Under the pieces are notes generated by a model. That model was not told where the DNA came from. It was given only the letters and a program-made list of their open reading frames with translations, and ran no database searches. Below are positions 27,753 to 37,400 of a DNA stretch of 64,000 nt, one piece after another (position 1 is the first letter of the stretch; each line of letters begins with the position of its first letter). This DNA comes from Porphyromonas gingivicanis JCM 15907 (lineage in GTDB: Bacteria > Bacteroidota > Bacteroidia > Bacteroidales > Porphyromonadaceae): positions 62,001 through 126,000 of the forward strand of contig NZ_BAKX01000003.1 of NCBI RefSeq assembly GCF_000614585.1, given 5' to 3'. The translations under genes and the position numbers were made by a program.

Positions 27753-29690
27753 ATGAAACATGGTTTTGTAAAAGTGGCTGCAGCGGTGCCTTATGTGCAT
27801 GTGGCAGACTGCTATTATAATATTGAACGCATCAGCGAAATGGTGCATCAGGCAGATGCTCAGGGGGTAGAGATTGTTACTTTTCCAGAACTCTCTATAA
27901 CGGGGTACACTTGTGGCGATCTTTTCCTGCAACCTTTTCTATTGGAAGAGGCTAATGTAGCACTCTGCAAATTGGCAGAAGATACTGCCGATACGGAAAC
28001 TCTTATTATTGTTGGGATGCCAGTTCGTGTCGAAGAGAAACTTTTTAATAGTGCTGTCGTACTCCAAAAGGGGCGTATATTAGGAGCTATTCCCAAGACT
28101 TATCTTCCTAATTATAGGGAGTTTCAAGAGAAACGTTGGTTCTCGCCAAGTGATGTGCTCCAATACAAAACCGTGTATATAGGCGATCACGAGGTTCCCA
28201 TTGGACACAACATCCTATTCCGTTCAGGAAAGGTCGGTATAGGTATTGAAATTTGCGAAGATATGTGGACGCCCTACACACCCGGTACACGTCTTAGCTT
28301 GTATGGGGCACATATCATCTTCAACCTCTCTGCAAGCAATGAAAATGCAGGTAAACATAACTATCTACGATCTATCATTAGTGGACTTTCTTCGCAAGGC
28401 TTGTGTGGATATGTTTATACTTCCAGTGGCTATGGAGAGAGTTCTACCGACCTCGTTTATACAGGTAAGGCTTTCATTTCGGAGATAGGTAAGGTTGTCA
28501 AGGAGATGAAGCGCTTTGAGTATAAGGAGCGTATGATAATTAGTGATATAGATGTTTCTCATATTCAGACAGAACGATTGCTTAATAGTAGCTTTAAGGC
28601 AGCAGTTTCTCATTTTACTCAAGAGACTATCACGGAAATTCCTTTTTCGCTTCGCTCCGATGAAGCATCGGCTCCCGTAGATCGTCCCATAGAGCGTAAT
28701 CCATTTATGCCTGATGGGGTTAATCCCGATGAGCGATGCGAAGAAATGTTTGAGATACAAGTGTGCGGTTTGATACAACGTTTGCGCCACATGAAAGCCC
28801 AGCACGCTGTGATTGGTATTTCGGGAGGGCTGGATTCTACATTGGCTCTCTTGGTTACAGCCACTGCTTTTGATATACTACAGATCCCTCGAGAGAACAT
28901 CGTTGCGGTTACTATGCCGGGGATGGGGACCTCTTCGAGAACTCTTCACAATGCTCGCACGCTGATGGAGGAGCTAAGGGTTACGCAGAAAGAAATAGAT
29001 ATTACGGAGAGTTGCTTGCTACACTTTAAGAAGATAGAGCATAATCCTGAGGTACATGATACAACCTTTGAAAATGTTCAGGCGCGTCTGCGCACACAAT
29101 TGCTAATGGATATGGCAAATCAGAAGAATGCCCCTGTTATTGGTACGGGAGACCTTTCTGAAATAGCCCTGGGCTGGTGTACCTACAATGGAGATCATAT
29201 GTCTATGTATTCGGTCAATGCCACTGTTCCCAAAACGTCTGTGGCTCTTATTACCGCTTGGTACGCACGCTTTAGAAGTACATCCGAACAACTTTCTAAG
29301 ACTTTATTGGATATTGTCGATACACCTATAAGTCCAGAGTTGTTACCTTCTACCGATGGAGAAATGGCGCAAAAGACACAAGATATTGTAGGTCCCTATG
29401 AACTGCATGACTTCTTTATCTATCATTTCCTCTTCAAAAAGTGTGAACCCAGTAAAATATTCTATTTGGCTCGTGAAGCATTCCATGGAAGTTATTCGGC
29501 TTCTGTTATAAAGAAGTATATGCTCCTCTTCTTCCGTCGCTTTTTTAGTCAGCAGTTCAAGAGAAACTGTATGCCCGATGGCCCTAAGGTGGGGTGTGTG
29601 AGCCTCTCTCCTCGTGGTGAATGGCGTATGCCGAGTGATGCCGTTAGCACTATGTGGATTAGAGAAATCGAAAACTTGTCTGAGGAGTAA
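27753..29690 (+). CDS. nadE: Glutamine-dependent NAD+ synthetase
   Basis: Final step of NAD synthesis, taking ammonia from glutamine. The 645 residues hold an N-terminal nitrilase-type glutaminase domain (about 1-280) with the Glu-Lys-Cys triad in FPELSITGYTCG, IPKTYLPNYREFQEKRWF and GIEICEDMW, and a C-terminal synthetase domain with the P-loop GISGGLDSTLAL (near 355) and a GTGDLSEIALGW motif. Full length. Single gene divergent from the ECF sigma module; its stop lies 160 nt before serC. Confidence 0.96.
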   Translation: MKHGFVKVAAAVPYVHVADCYYNIERISEMVHQADAQGVEIVTFPELSITGYTCGDLFLQPFLLEEANVALCKLAEDTADTETLIIVGMPVRVEEKLFNSAVVLQKGRILGAIPKTYLPNYREFQEKRWFSPSDVLQYKTVYIGDHEVPIGHNILFRSGKVGIGIEICEDMWTPYTPGTRLSLYGAHIIFNLSASNENAGKHNYLRSIISGLSSQGLCGYVYTSSGYGESSTDLVYTGKAFISEIGKVVKEMKRFEYKERMIISDIDVSHIQTERLLNSSFKAAVSHFTQETITEIPFSLRSDEASAPVDRPIERNPFMPDGVNPDERCEEMFEIQVCGLIQRLRHMKAQHAVIGISGGLDSTLALLVTATAFDILQIPRENIVAVTMPGMGTSSRTLHNARTLMEELRVTQKEIDITESCLLHFKKIEHNPEVHDTTFENVQARLRTQLLMDMANQKNAPVIGTGDLSEIALGWCTYNGDHMSMYSVNATVPKTSVALITAWYARFRSTSEQLSKTLLDIVDTPISPELLPSTDGEMAQKTQDIVGPYELHDFFIYHFLFKKCEPSKIFYLAREAFHGSYSASVIKKYMLLFFRRFFSQQFKRNCMPDGPKVGCVSLSPRGEWRMPSDAVSTMWIREIENLSEE

Positions 29691-29709
29691 GGGTTAAAAA
29701 GGTATTTAC

Positions 29710-29740
29710 TTGCTTTGTCTCAAAACATTGACTACCTTTG
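29710..29740 (+). promoter_or_regulatory. serC promoter
   Basis: TTG at 29710-29712, a 20-nt spacer, then TACCTTTG at 29733-29740. Predicted leader about 105 nt. Confidence 0.6.
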
Positions 29741-29852
29741 TAGACGATAGAGGTAATTAAGGAGCTTTGAGTTTTGACTTGGAGAGTTTTTACCTCTTTT
29801 CTATTAAATGGTTGACTATATAAACAAGATAAAATAAAAGGTAATTTCAGCA

Positions 29853-30935
29853 ATGAAAAAGCACAATTTCAATGCGGGACCCTGTGTCCTCCCAAAAGTT
29901 GCGATAGATGCAGCTATCGAAGCAATCCGTGATTTCGACAACACAGGAATCGGTATTCTCGAAATTTCTCACCGTACTCCCGGTTGGGAACGTATCATGA
30001 AGGAAACTGCTGACCTTTGGCGCGAATTGCTCAACATTCCTGATAACTATGAGGTAATGTTCTTGGGTGGAGGTGCCAGTACACAGTTCTTCACAGTTCC
30101 AGCTAACCTTATGGGCAAGAAGGCTGCATTTTTGCAAACAGGTGTTTGGGCTAAAAAGGCAGCTAAAGAGGCTAAGTTGTATGGAGAAGTGGAGATTGTT
30201 GCTTCTTCTGAAGACAAGAACTACTCTTACGTTCCCAAGGGTTATACCATCCCTAAAGATGCAGACTATTTCCATATTACAACTAACAATACTATCTACG
30301 GTACAGAAATTCACGAAGATATTGATAGCCCTGTAACATTGGTAGCAGACATGTCTTCAGACATTATGAGCCGTCCTGTAGACGTTAAGAAGTATGGCTT
30401 GATTTACGGTGGTGCTCAAAAGAACGTAGGGCCAGCAGGGGTAACTTTCGTAATTGTTCGTAAAGATTTGATTGGAACAAGCGGAAGAGAAATTCCTACA
30501 ATGGTGAATTATAACACTCACTGTGGTGGTGAAGAGCGTGACAAGTCAATGTTCAACACTCCTCCTGTATTCTCTATCTTCGTGATGCACGAAACCTTGA
30601 AGTGGGTTAAATCTATCGGTGGTCTTGAAGCTATGTACAAGCTCAATAAGGAGAAGGCAGAGTTGCTCTACAACGAAATCGATCGTAACAAGATGTTCAA
30701 GGGAACAGCTGCTAAGGAAGACCGTTCTTTGATGAATGTTTGCTTCGTGATGAACGAAGAATACAAAGACAAAGAAGCTGAATTCTTTAAGTTTGCTTCC
30801 GAGCGTGGTATGGTAGGTATTAAGGGACACCGCTCTGTAGGTGGATTCCGTGCAAGTATCTACAATGCTTGTCCTCTTGAGAGCGTTAAAGCCCTCGTTG
30901 AGACAATGAAGGAATTCGAAAGCATGCACGCATAA
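29853..30935 (+). CDS. serC: Phosphoserine aminotransferase
   Basis: PLP enzyme that makes 3-phosphoserine from 3-phosphohydroxypyruvate and glutamate; also acts in pyridoxal phosphate synthesis in some bacteria. The 360 residues begin [12 protein letters not shown], as expected for SerC. The PLP lysine lies in [14 protein letters not shown] (near 190-203), and [16 protein letters not shown] follows. Full length. First gene of serC-serA-DUF1015, a block conserved in Bacteroidales. Codon use looks biased toward highly expressed genes (many AAG, GGT, CGT). Confidence 0.96.
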   Translation: MKKHNFNAGPCVLPKVAIDAAIEAIRDFDNTGIGILEISHRTPGWERIMKETADLWRELLNIPDNYEVMFLGGGASTQFFTVPANLMGKKAAFLQTGVWAKKAAKEAKLYGEVEIVASSEDKNYSYVPKGYTIPKDADYFHITTNNTIYGTEIHEDIDSPVTLVADMSSDIMSRPVDVKKYGLIYGGAQKNVGPAGVTFVIVRKDLIGTSGREIPTMVNYNTHCGGEERDKSMFNTPPVFSIFVMHETLKWVKSIGGLEAMYKLNKEKAELLYNEIDRNKMFKGTAAKEDRSLMNVCFVMNEEYKDKEAEFFKFASERGMVGIKGHRSVGGFRASIYNACPLESVKALVETMKEFESMHA

Positions 30936-30957
30936 ATTCATTCTAACAAATAACACT

Positions 30958-30998
30958 TGCTCTATAACCTAAAGTCTTAAAGATGGGGTTATAGAGCA
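30958..30998 (+). promoter_or_regulatory. Hairpin in the serC-serA spacer
   Basis: TGCTCTATAACC (30958-30969) pairs perfectly with GGTTATAGAGCA (30987-30998). No T run follows, so it is probably a processing or stability element rather than a terminator. Confidence 0.5.
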
Positions 30999-31024
30999 CT
31001 CTTAAAATATCGAGTAAGAAAATT

Positions 31025-31945
31025 ATGACTAAAGTTCTTATTGCAACTGAAAAACCCTTTGCTGCTGCCGCAGTACAGGGTATCAAGGGAATCTTCGATG
31101 CAGAAGGTTTTGAGACCGTTCTTCTTGAAAAATATACAGAGAAGAGTCAGCTTTTAGAGGCTGTTGCCAATGTTGATGCTATTATCATTCGTAGTGATAT
31201 CATCGATAAGGAGGTTTTTGATGCTGCTAAAAACCTAAAGATTGTAGTTCGCGCAGGTGCAGGTTTCGATAATGTAGATCTTGCAGAAGCAACAGCTCAC
31301 AATGTGTGTGTGATGAACACTCCAGGACAAAATGCCAATGCCGTTGCAGAGCTTGTGATAGGACTTTTGGTGTTCAATGCTCGTAACCGCTTTAACGGAA
31401 AGTCAGGGAGCGAATTGATGGGCAAGAAGATTGGTATCTTGGCTTATGGTAATGTGGGTCGCAATGTAGGTCGTATTGCTAAAGGCTTTGGTATGGATGT
31501 TTACGCCTATGATGCTTTCATCCCTGCAGAGGCTATTAAAGAGTCAGGTGCAACACCAGTAGCATCTGTTGCAGAGCTTTTTGCCAACTGTGACGTTGTT
31601 TCTCTTCACGCCCCAGCTACAGATGAAACGAAGAAGTCGATTAACTATGAGCTCTTGATGAAGATGCCTAAAAATGCAGTGGTTATCAATTCGGCTCGCA
31701 AAGAGATTATTGATGAGGAAGGTATTCTTAAGGCATTGACAGAACGTACAGACCTCGTTTACATAACTGATATTATGCCTGGCAATCATGAAGCTATGCT
31801 TGCTTTAGGAGATCGTTATTTCTCTACTCCTAAAAAGATGGGAGCGCAAACAGCAGAAGCAAATAATAATGCTGGACTTGCTGCTGCCAATCAGATTGTA
31901 GGTTTTATCAAGAGAGGTGAAGAACGTTTTAGAGTAAATAAATAA
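31025..31945 (+). CDS. serA: D-3-phosphoglycerate dehydrogenase (short, type III)
   Basis: First step of serine synthesis: NAD-dependent oxidation of 3-phosphoglycerate. The 306-residue product lacks the regulatory ACT domain. The nucleotide motif is AYGNVGRNVG (about 146-155), with Ala in place of the usual first Gly. The catalytic Arg is in INSARKEIIDEEG. Where most 2-hydroxyacid dehydrogenases have a catalytic His (TPHIGAQT), this one reads TPKKMGAQT. A Lys there marks the type III K PGDHs known from Entamoeba and Bacteroidetes. Follows serC and is followed by a terminator-like hairpin. Confidence 0.92.
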   Translation: MTKVLIATEKPFAAAAVQGIKGIFDAEGFETVLLEKYTEKSQLLEAVANVDAIIIRSDIIDKEVFDAAKNLKIVVRAGAGFDNVDLAEATAHNVCVMNTPGQNANAVAELVIGLLVFNARNRFNGKSGSELMGKKIGILAYGNVGRNVGRIAKGFGMDVYAYDAFIPAEAIKESGATPVASVAELFANCDVVSLHAPATDETKKSINYELLMKMPKNAVVINSARKEIIDEEGILKALTERTDLVYITDIMPGNHEAMLALGDRYFSTPKKMGAQTAEANNNAGLAAANQIVGFIKRGEERFRVNK

Positions 31946-31960
31946 GTAAATGTTTGAACA

Positions 31961-32010
31961 AAGGCTGGACATTGTAGATAGAATTGTATTCTACTTTGTC
32001 CAGCTTTTTA
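31961..32010 (+). terminator. Terminator or attenuator between serA and the DUF1015 gene
   Basis: GCTGGACA (31964-31971) pairs with TGTCCAGC (31997-32004), with further pairing of GTAGA/TCTAC inside, followed by TTTTTAATTT. It lies 13 nt before the next start codon, so it may lower expression of the third gene rather than end the operon. Confidence 0.7.
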
Positions 32011-32022
32011 ATTTATAATCAT

Positions 32023-33270
32023 ATGGCAAGAATTAAACCATTTAAGGGGTTACGCCCTCCCGTAAATCTCGTAGAGAAAGTTTCTTCTCGTCCTTACGAT
32101 GTATTGAGCAGTGAAGAGGCGAGAGAAGAGGCTAAGGGTAACGAGATGTCTCTATACCGAATCATTAAGCCTGAAATAGATTTTCCTATAGGTACCGATG
32201 AGCATGATGAATGTGTATATGAAAAGGCGGTAGAAAACTTCCAACTCTTCCAGAAGAATGGGTGGCTCGTAGAAGATGAGAAGGAAAACTACTATGTATA
32301 TGCTCAAACAATGAATGGCAAGACTCAGTACGGTCTTGTAGTTGGAGCTTGGGTAGATGATTATCTCAATGGAGTAATCAAAAAGCATGAGCTAACTCGT
32401 AGAGATAAAGAAGAGGACCGCATGAAACATGTTCGTGTAAATAACGCTAACTTGGAGCCTGTTTTCTTCGCTTATCCCGAAAACCAAGAGTTAGACTCTA
32501 TCGTTGCAAAGTATACTGCTAATGAGCCAGTGTACGATTTTGTGGCAGATATTGATGGTTTTGGTCATACTTTCTGGATTATAGACAAAGAGGAAGATAT
32601 TAAGCGCATTACTGAAATATTTGCTACGTTCGAAGCTCTTTATATTGCCGATGGTCATCACCGTTCAGCAGCTGCTGCTCTTGTTGGGGCAGAGAAGGCT
32701 AAGAATAATCCTAACCATAAAGGCGACGAAGAGTATAATTACTTTATGGCTGTTTGCTTCCCAGCTAATCAGCTTACTATTATTGATTATAACCGTGTGG
32801 TTAAGGATCTTAATGGCTTGAGTGATGAAGAGTTCTTGTCAAAGTTGGAAAAGAACTTTACAGTAGAGCTTAAGGGTACAGAAATCTATCATCCCAGCAA
32901 CCTCCACAACTTCTCTCTCTATTTGGGTGGTAAGTGGTATTCATTAACCGCTAAGCCTGGTACTTATGACGACAACGACCCCATCGGTGTATTGGATGTA
33001 ACTATTTCTTCTAACTTAATCCTTGATGAAATCCTTGGCATTAAGGATCTTCGTTCGGACAAGCGCATTGACTTTGTTGGTGGTATCCGTGGATTAGGCG
33101 AATTAAAGAAACGTGTAGATAGTGGGGAGATGAAAGTTGCTTTGGCTCTCTATCCTGTTACAATGAAACAAATTATGGATATTGCCGATACTGGCAACAT
33201 TATGCCTCCAAAGACTACATGGTTTGAACCTAAATTGCGCTCAGGTATTGTAGTACACAAGTTGGACTAA
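32023..33270 (+). CDS. DUF1015-family protein
   Basis: A 415-residue cytoplasmic protein of the DUF1015 family. It opens with the family hallmark MARIKPFKGLRPP and contains SRPYDVLSSEEA, RPYDV-type and YIADGHHRSAAA motifs. An upstream in-frame Met (31984) is rejected because the sequence between has no homology and forms a terminator hairpin. The family is repeatedly found beside serA and serC in Bacteroidetes and in other phyla; the association suggests a role in serine metabolism. Function not proven. Confidence 0.88.
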   Translation: MARIKPFKGLRPPVNLVEKVSSRPYDVLSSEEAREEAKGNEMSLYRIIKPEIDFPIGTDEHDECVYEKAVENFQLFQKNGWLVEDEKENYYVYAQTMNGKTQYGLVVGAWVDDYLNGVIKKHELTRRDKEEDRMKHVRVNNANLEPVFFAYPENQELDSIVAKYTANEPVYDFVADIDGFGHTFWIIDKEEDIKRITEIFATFEALYIADGHHRSAAAALVGAEKAKNNPNHKGDEEYNYFMAVCFPANQLTIIDYNRVVKDLNGLSDEEFLSKLEKNFTVELKGTEIYHPSNLHNFSLYLGGKWYSLTAKPGTYDDNDPIGVLDVTISSNLILDEILGIKDLRSDKRIDFVGGIRGLGELKKRVDSGEMKVALALYPVTMKQIMDIADTGNIMPPKTTWFEPKLRSGIVVHKLD

Positions 33271-33291
33271 TTGGAGCTTGATAAATGTTTC

Positions 33292-33326
33292 AAAAAGGTG
33301 CTTATAGTTTTATAGGCACCTTTTTT
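33292..33326 (+). terminator. Terminator after the DUF1015 gene
   Basis: AAAAAGGTGCTTATA and TATAGGCACCTTTTTT form a stem of 10 bp or more with one G-T pair and a T run. It ends the serC operon. Confidence 0.88.
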
Positions 33327-33699
33327 GTGTTAGTTGTGGAATGATGGGGGATGAGAATTTGATAATAAGAAAGAAAACATTGGTGCTTGATAAAAGTTTT
33401 TGAGGTTAGAAAAAAGCCTTGCTGAGTCGGTAAGAGGCTTGTTCTCAAAAATTTTTAGGACATTATCTTTTAGGACAATAAACAGCTAACAAGTTTACTT
33501 TTGAGAAACAAGGACTCCAATAAAAAAGAAAAGAGAGTCAAGAAGGATGTAGCATTCTCTCAAATGTTGACGACAATAAAGTACTATACAACACTCTTAA
33601 AAAGAGCTTAGGGGGAGTTGTTCTTTTGATAGAATTCTTTGAAAAAATAGTTCTGTAATTTTTTATGGAGCTGTTTAGGAATTTCCGGCACCCGAGTTT
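33327..33699. other. Spacer before ssrA
   Basis: About 370 nt. No gene or clear element is visible apart from the ssrA promoter at its right edge. A minus-strand reading frame (33608-33898) is an artefact, as it runs antisense through the tmRNA gene. Confidence 0.6.
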
Positions 33700-33730
33700 T
33701 TTGTTTTGAATAGACTTTTTCGTACCTTTG
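33700..33730 (+). promoter_or_regulatory. ssrA promoter
   Basis: TTTG at 33700-33703, a 19-nt spacer, then TACCTTTG at 33723-33730. The precursor would begin near 33738, about 78 nt before the mature tmRNA 5' end. Confidence 0.75.
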
Positions 33731-33815
33731 AAGCTGAGTTGAGAGAGATAGCGTTCTCTTTTTAACTTGTTTTCTATCTAAGTTGTTTGGCAACAGTGTT
33801 GGTGTTATATTATAT

Positions 33816-34224
33816 GGGGCTGACATGGCTTTGACAGCGTGACGAAGGGTAGGTAAGCATGTAGTGAGTTGTTGCTCTCTCACTTTAATCTCAAGCATCG
33901 AATTTTTTAGTTGGCGAAAATAATTACGCTCTCGCTGCCTAACCGAAGTATAGTAAGTTAGCTTGCTTAATCTGATCCGATAGGCTCGGACGAGACGTTG
34001 CCCAAGACTCTTGCTCCGAAGTTCCTTGAGTAAGGCAACGCACGTATATCGGGGTTCAGCACCACTCTTTCCATGAGGTGGTTGTCTGATTTAGATCATG
34101 GAATAAGGGTATCTCTTTGGTTGCCTTTCCCGTAGGAGTACCACGAAAATTGTAAGCAAGGCTAAACATGTAGAAAGCATATTCATTCCGCGTTTGGACG
34201 AGGGTTCAATCCCCTCCAGCTCCA
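33816..34224 (+). ncRNA. ssrA: Transfer-messenger RNA (tmRNA)
   Basis: Rescues stalled ribosomes and tags incomplete proteins. The 5' end GGGGCTGACATGGCTTTGACA and the 3' T-arm GTTCAATCCCCTCCAGCTCC form the tRNA-like part: acceptor GGGGCTG pairs with CAGCTCC (34217-34223). The resume codon GGC is at 33913 and the reading frame encodes GENNYALAA, stopping with TAA at 33940-33942. No CCA follows the discriminator A at 34224, so CCA must be added after transcription. The mature length is about 409 nt. Pseudoknot regions were not folded in detail. It has its own promoter and a strong terminator. Confidence 0.96.
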
Positions 34225-34278
34225 CAATCTCTCTCTTTCTTTGGGAGATAATTCTAATCGGTATACGAATTTGTACAT

Positions 34279-34320
34279 AAAGATGCTTCAAGACAATGAG
34301 TTTTTGAAGCATCTTTTTTT
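34279..34320 (+). terminator. Terminator of ssrA
   Basis: AAGATGCTTCAA (34280-34291) and TTGAAGCATCTT (34304-34315) form a perfect 12-bp stem, followed by a long T run. Confidence 0.92.
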
Positions 34321-34419
34321 ATGTTCTAAGTTGGTTTCTTTAGAGATTACCCTCCATTTCTATTTTCTGAAAACCTTTTTATCTCTCTTTTGCTACTTTT
34401 TGAGATTATTGCAGAGGCA

Positions 34420-37400
34420 TTATTTGTCGGTCGACTGTATCGTAATGCGAGGAGTTCCTCCTGTGTGGGCACTATATTCAGGTGCATAGGCACTTTGTAG
34501 AGTAGCAATTCCTGCCGTGTAAGATCCCGAGCGGACTACGACTTGCTCGTACTGCAAAAAGTGTTCTCCTCTCGATATGTGCTGGAGGTAGAAACGTGTT
34601 TCGGAGTCTCTAATCTCACGGTAGTAGTCGATAGATTTATTCCATTTATAACCGCTGGTCTGTTCGACAGGTTCACAACCTCCGATACGTGTGTCGATGA
34701 GAGCAATGAAATCAAAATCTCTATCGCACTTGATATGTAGTTGGGTAATAATCCTATCGCCTACAGAGAGAGGAGTTTCTGCTGTTATGGGGATGAGCTT
34801 TTCTTCTCCCGCCTCTTGGTGACGAACGAAAAGAAGACGATTTACCGAGAGAGAGGGTAAATCATGGGGAGCGACCTCTTCAAAATCTTGATAGAAGGAG
34901 GCATGTACACCACCCCAAAGTTGCTTGTCTCTTGCGCTCTGTTCTACCTTCACTGGGAGGGAGAGGTCTAAAGATTCTAAAGGTCGAGTTATTTGTACCT
35001 CTTCTCCCTTTTGCAAGAGAGTACCTCCAGTTCTTAGTGGGAGTGTGATAGAAATGGTATCAAGGGAGTAATTTGCCTTATCTTTTTCTTCGTTTGAAAA
35101 GAGGCTTTCAATAGCCCATATCGAAGCAAGAGGGGAGTCCCAAAGAGTAGTACGCTTTTGATTTACTATCCAGTGTTTCATAGCATTGATAGTGCTTTCC
35201 CGACCTCCTATGAGGTTAAAGAGCTCCATTGTGATAAGTTGCATACGCATAGAAGGGCTATACCAATGATACCTATTGTTTAGTCCTGCAAAAAAAGCTC
35301 CTTTCTCGTTGTTTGGGCTTAGATGACTTTCTAAAGAGCGAGCCATTTTTTCTGCCTCTCTGTGTGCTCCTGCATGGTAAAGAGCCATAGCAGAGGATGG
35401 CAATAAGCTAAGGGGGATGCGCTGAGCCTCCTTTTTCAATAGTGTAAGGGCATAGGAATAGAAGTCTTTTTCTTTCGAATCTTCTATTTCCTTGGTTGCT
35501 CTAAAACGATGATGTAAGTAGAGGTATTCTATAGCTGGGTAGAGCATAGCCTTGTTAGAATCTGCTTTTTTTATTTCAGTATCATATCTTTTTAGCAAAT
35601 CTTGCACATACCCTTTCCAAGCCTTGGATAGCATCTTTTGTACAACTTCTCTCTCTTGTGTATTGGTTAGGTTAGGAGTTATGCGTCCTAACATTTCGAT
35701 GATAATCGGTGTCAGATAGGGTGATTCGCTCATTCCCTTGTACCAGATCCAGTGACCGCTATCTTGTTGCATCTTCTGGAGGTCGGAGAGAAGAGTTAAT
35801 AATGTTTGGGAGGGAGTCTCTGTCCATCGGAGTAGTGCACGAGTATGTTCTTCTTCTGCTTGAGCAAAAGACTTCCAAGGCGTTTCTTCCAGTGGCTGTT
35901 GTTGAGGTAAATTGGTAGTAGATAGGCGACCTGCTTCTTTTCCATATCGAAGTTGCATTTCTTTCCATTTCATCCAATTTTTAATAGCTGGCTTTTGAAG
36001 TAGTCTTTTGAGTGTTGATTGGCTATAAATAGAGGCTAACAAATCAACTGAATTGACAGACGATTGCATCGAAAGATATGGGAGTGCAAGTAGAGTCAAT
36101 AATTCGGCGTTACTTACTACATTAACAGTTAGGAAAGCCCCTTGGGGTTCTGTATTTTTAGGGAACAACTCTTTTAGCGAATAAAGATGAGTGCGCTCTC
36201 CTTTATTGACGATAGGGAACGCCTGTTGTATATTTTTACCTGCGGGGAGTTGAGAAAGAAGGTGTTGTTCACCATCGGAGAAAGCTCCTGCTTGGGCAAC
36301 AATGCGTATCCCTACTATTGGATAATTAGAGGTAGGGTAGTAGGCAAATTTGAATGCCTCTTGTCTGTTGGCATTTAGTATAAGGCTCTGTTCGGTGCAA
36401 TATAAAACCGAGTCGGTAGAGGGTTCGAAAACTTCAAAAACGACACGTGTCTCTAATGACTCTTCAGTAAGATTGCGGATAACGCCTTGTATATGTGTTT
36501 CGTCTCCGATGCGAACGAATCTGGGCATCATAGGCTCTACGCTGAACTTCTTGTATGCCTCAATATAGCGGTCGTGGTTGGTGTAGTTTAGGTATGGGTC
36601 GTAACTAAAAATACATAAACGCCAGCGAGTGATACTTTGGGGCAAAGTAGCGCACCAAGTAAGTTTACCTTCTGTATCGGTTTGTAGATTGGGGTAGAAA
36701 AAGGCGGTTTCTGCAAAGTTGTGTCGTATAGCATTGACACTTTTCTTAGCTTGATTTTCGTCGAAAGTATCGCTGTCGATGCTCTCCACAGCGTTTTCGA
36801 TCTCTGCCCAAGAGGTATCTTTTCTTCCTTTTTGTCTTAATGCAGATTTGCTTCTGCCAGTTCTTGTACTTTCTAATGCAATAGGCATAGGTTGGGGATA
36901 GAGATTGCCCGTATAGAGTAGGGAGCGCACCGTAGCCGTGGAGAAATAGAGGGGTTGCACGAGGGTATATTCAGGTAATGTGTAAGGAGCTATGTAGTCA
37001 AGGGCACTATCATACATCCAAACCATACTCTGAGCGTGGGCAAAAGGCTTTTGGTTAGGATACGATAGTTGTACGCTCCATTGCTCTTGACTGCCTGCTA
37101 TAACCCTATCTCTGAAGCTGTGCCACGTTAGTGTCGGATTTTGAGCTTTTTCTTCTCTTTGGAATGAAATCCTTTTTTCTAATAGCACTCCATCTTTTAC
37201 GGTGTAGAGTAGCACGTTTATCTTTTGCACCTCATATTCTGGGGCGAGAGGCTTAGAAGGGAGGGAGATGTGTAGTCGTTGTAGGGTGTTACGCCCCATC
37301 AAGGGAAGTTGCTTTAGCTCCTCTGTACCTCCTTCGTGGGAGACGAGGTAAAAAATGGGTTGCTTATCGCTTTGCGAAGCGATGTATAGTTCGGGTAATT

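Noticed and set aside
33608-33898. A 96-codon minus-strand reading frame with many basic residues
   Set aside because: It runs antisense through the ssrA leader and the 5' part of the tmRNA, has no promoter or recognisable family, and is explained by the RNA sequence.
34190-34224. A tRNA-like T-arm (GTTCAATCCCCTCCAGCTCC)
   Set aside because: It is the 3' end of the tmRNA, paired with the 5' GGGGCTG at 33816, not a separate tRNA gene.
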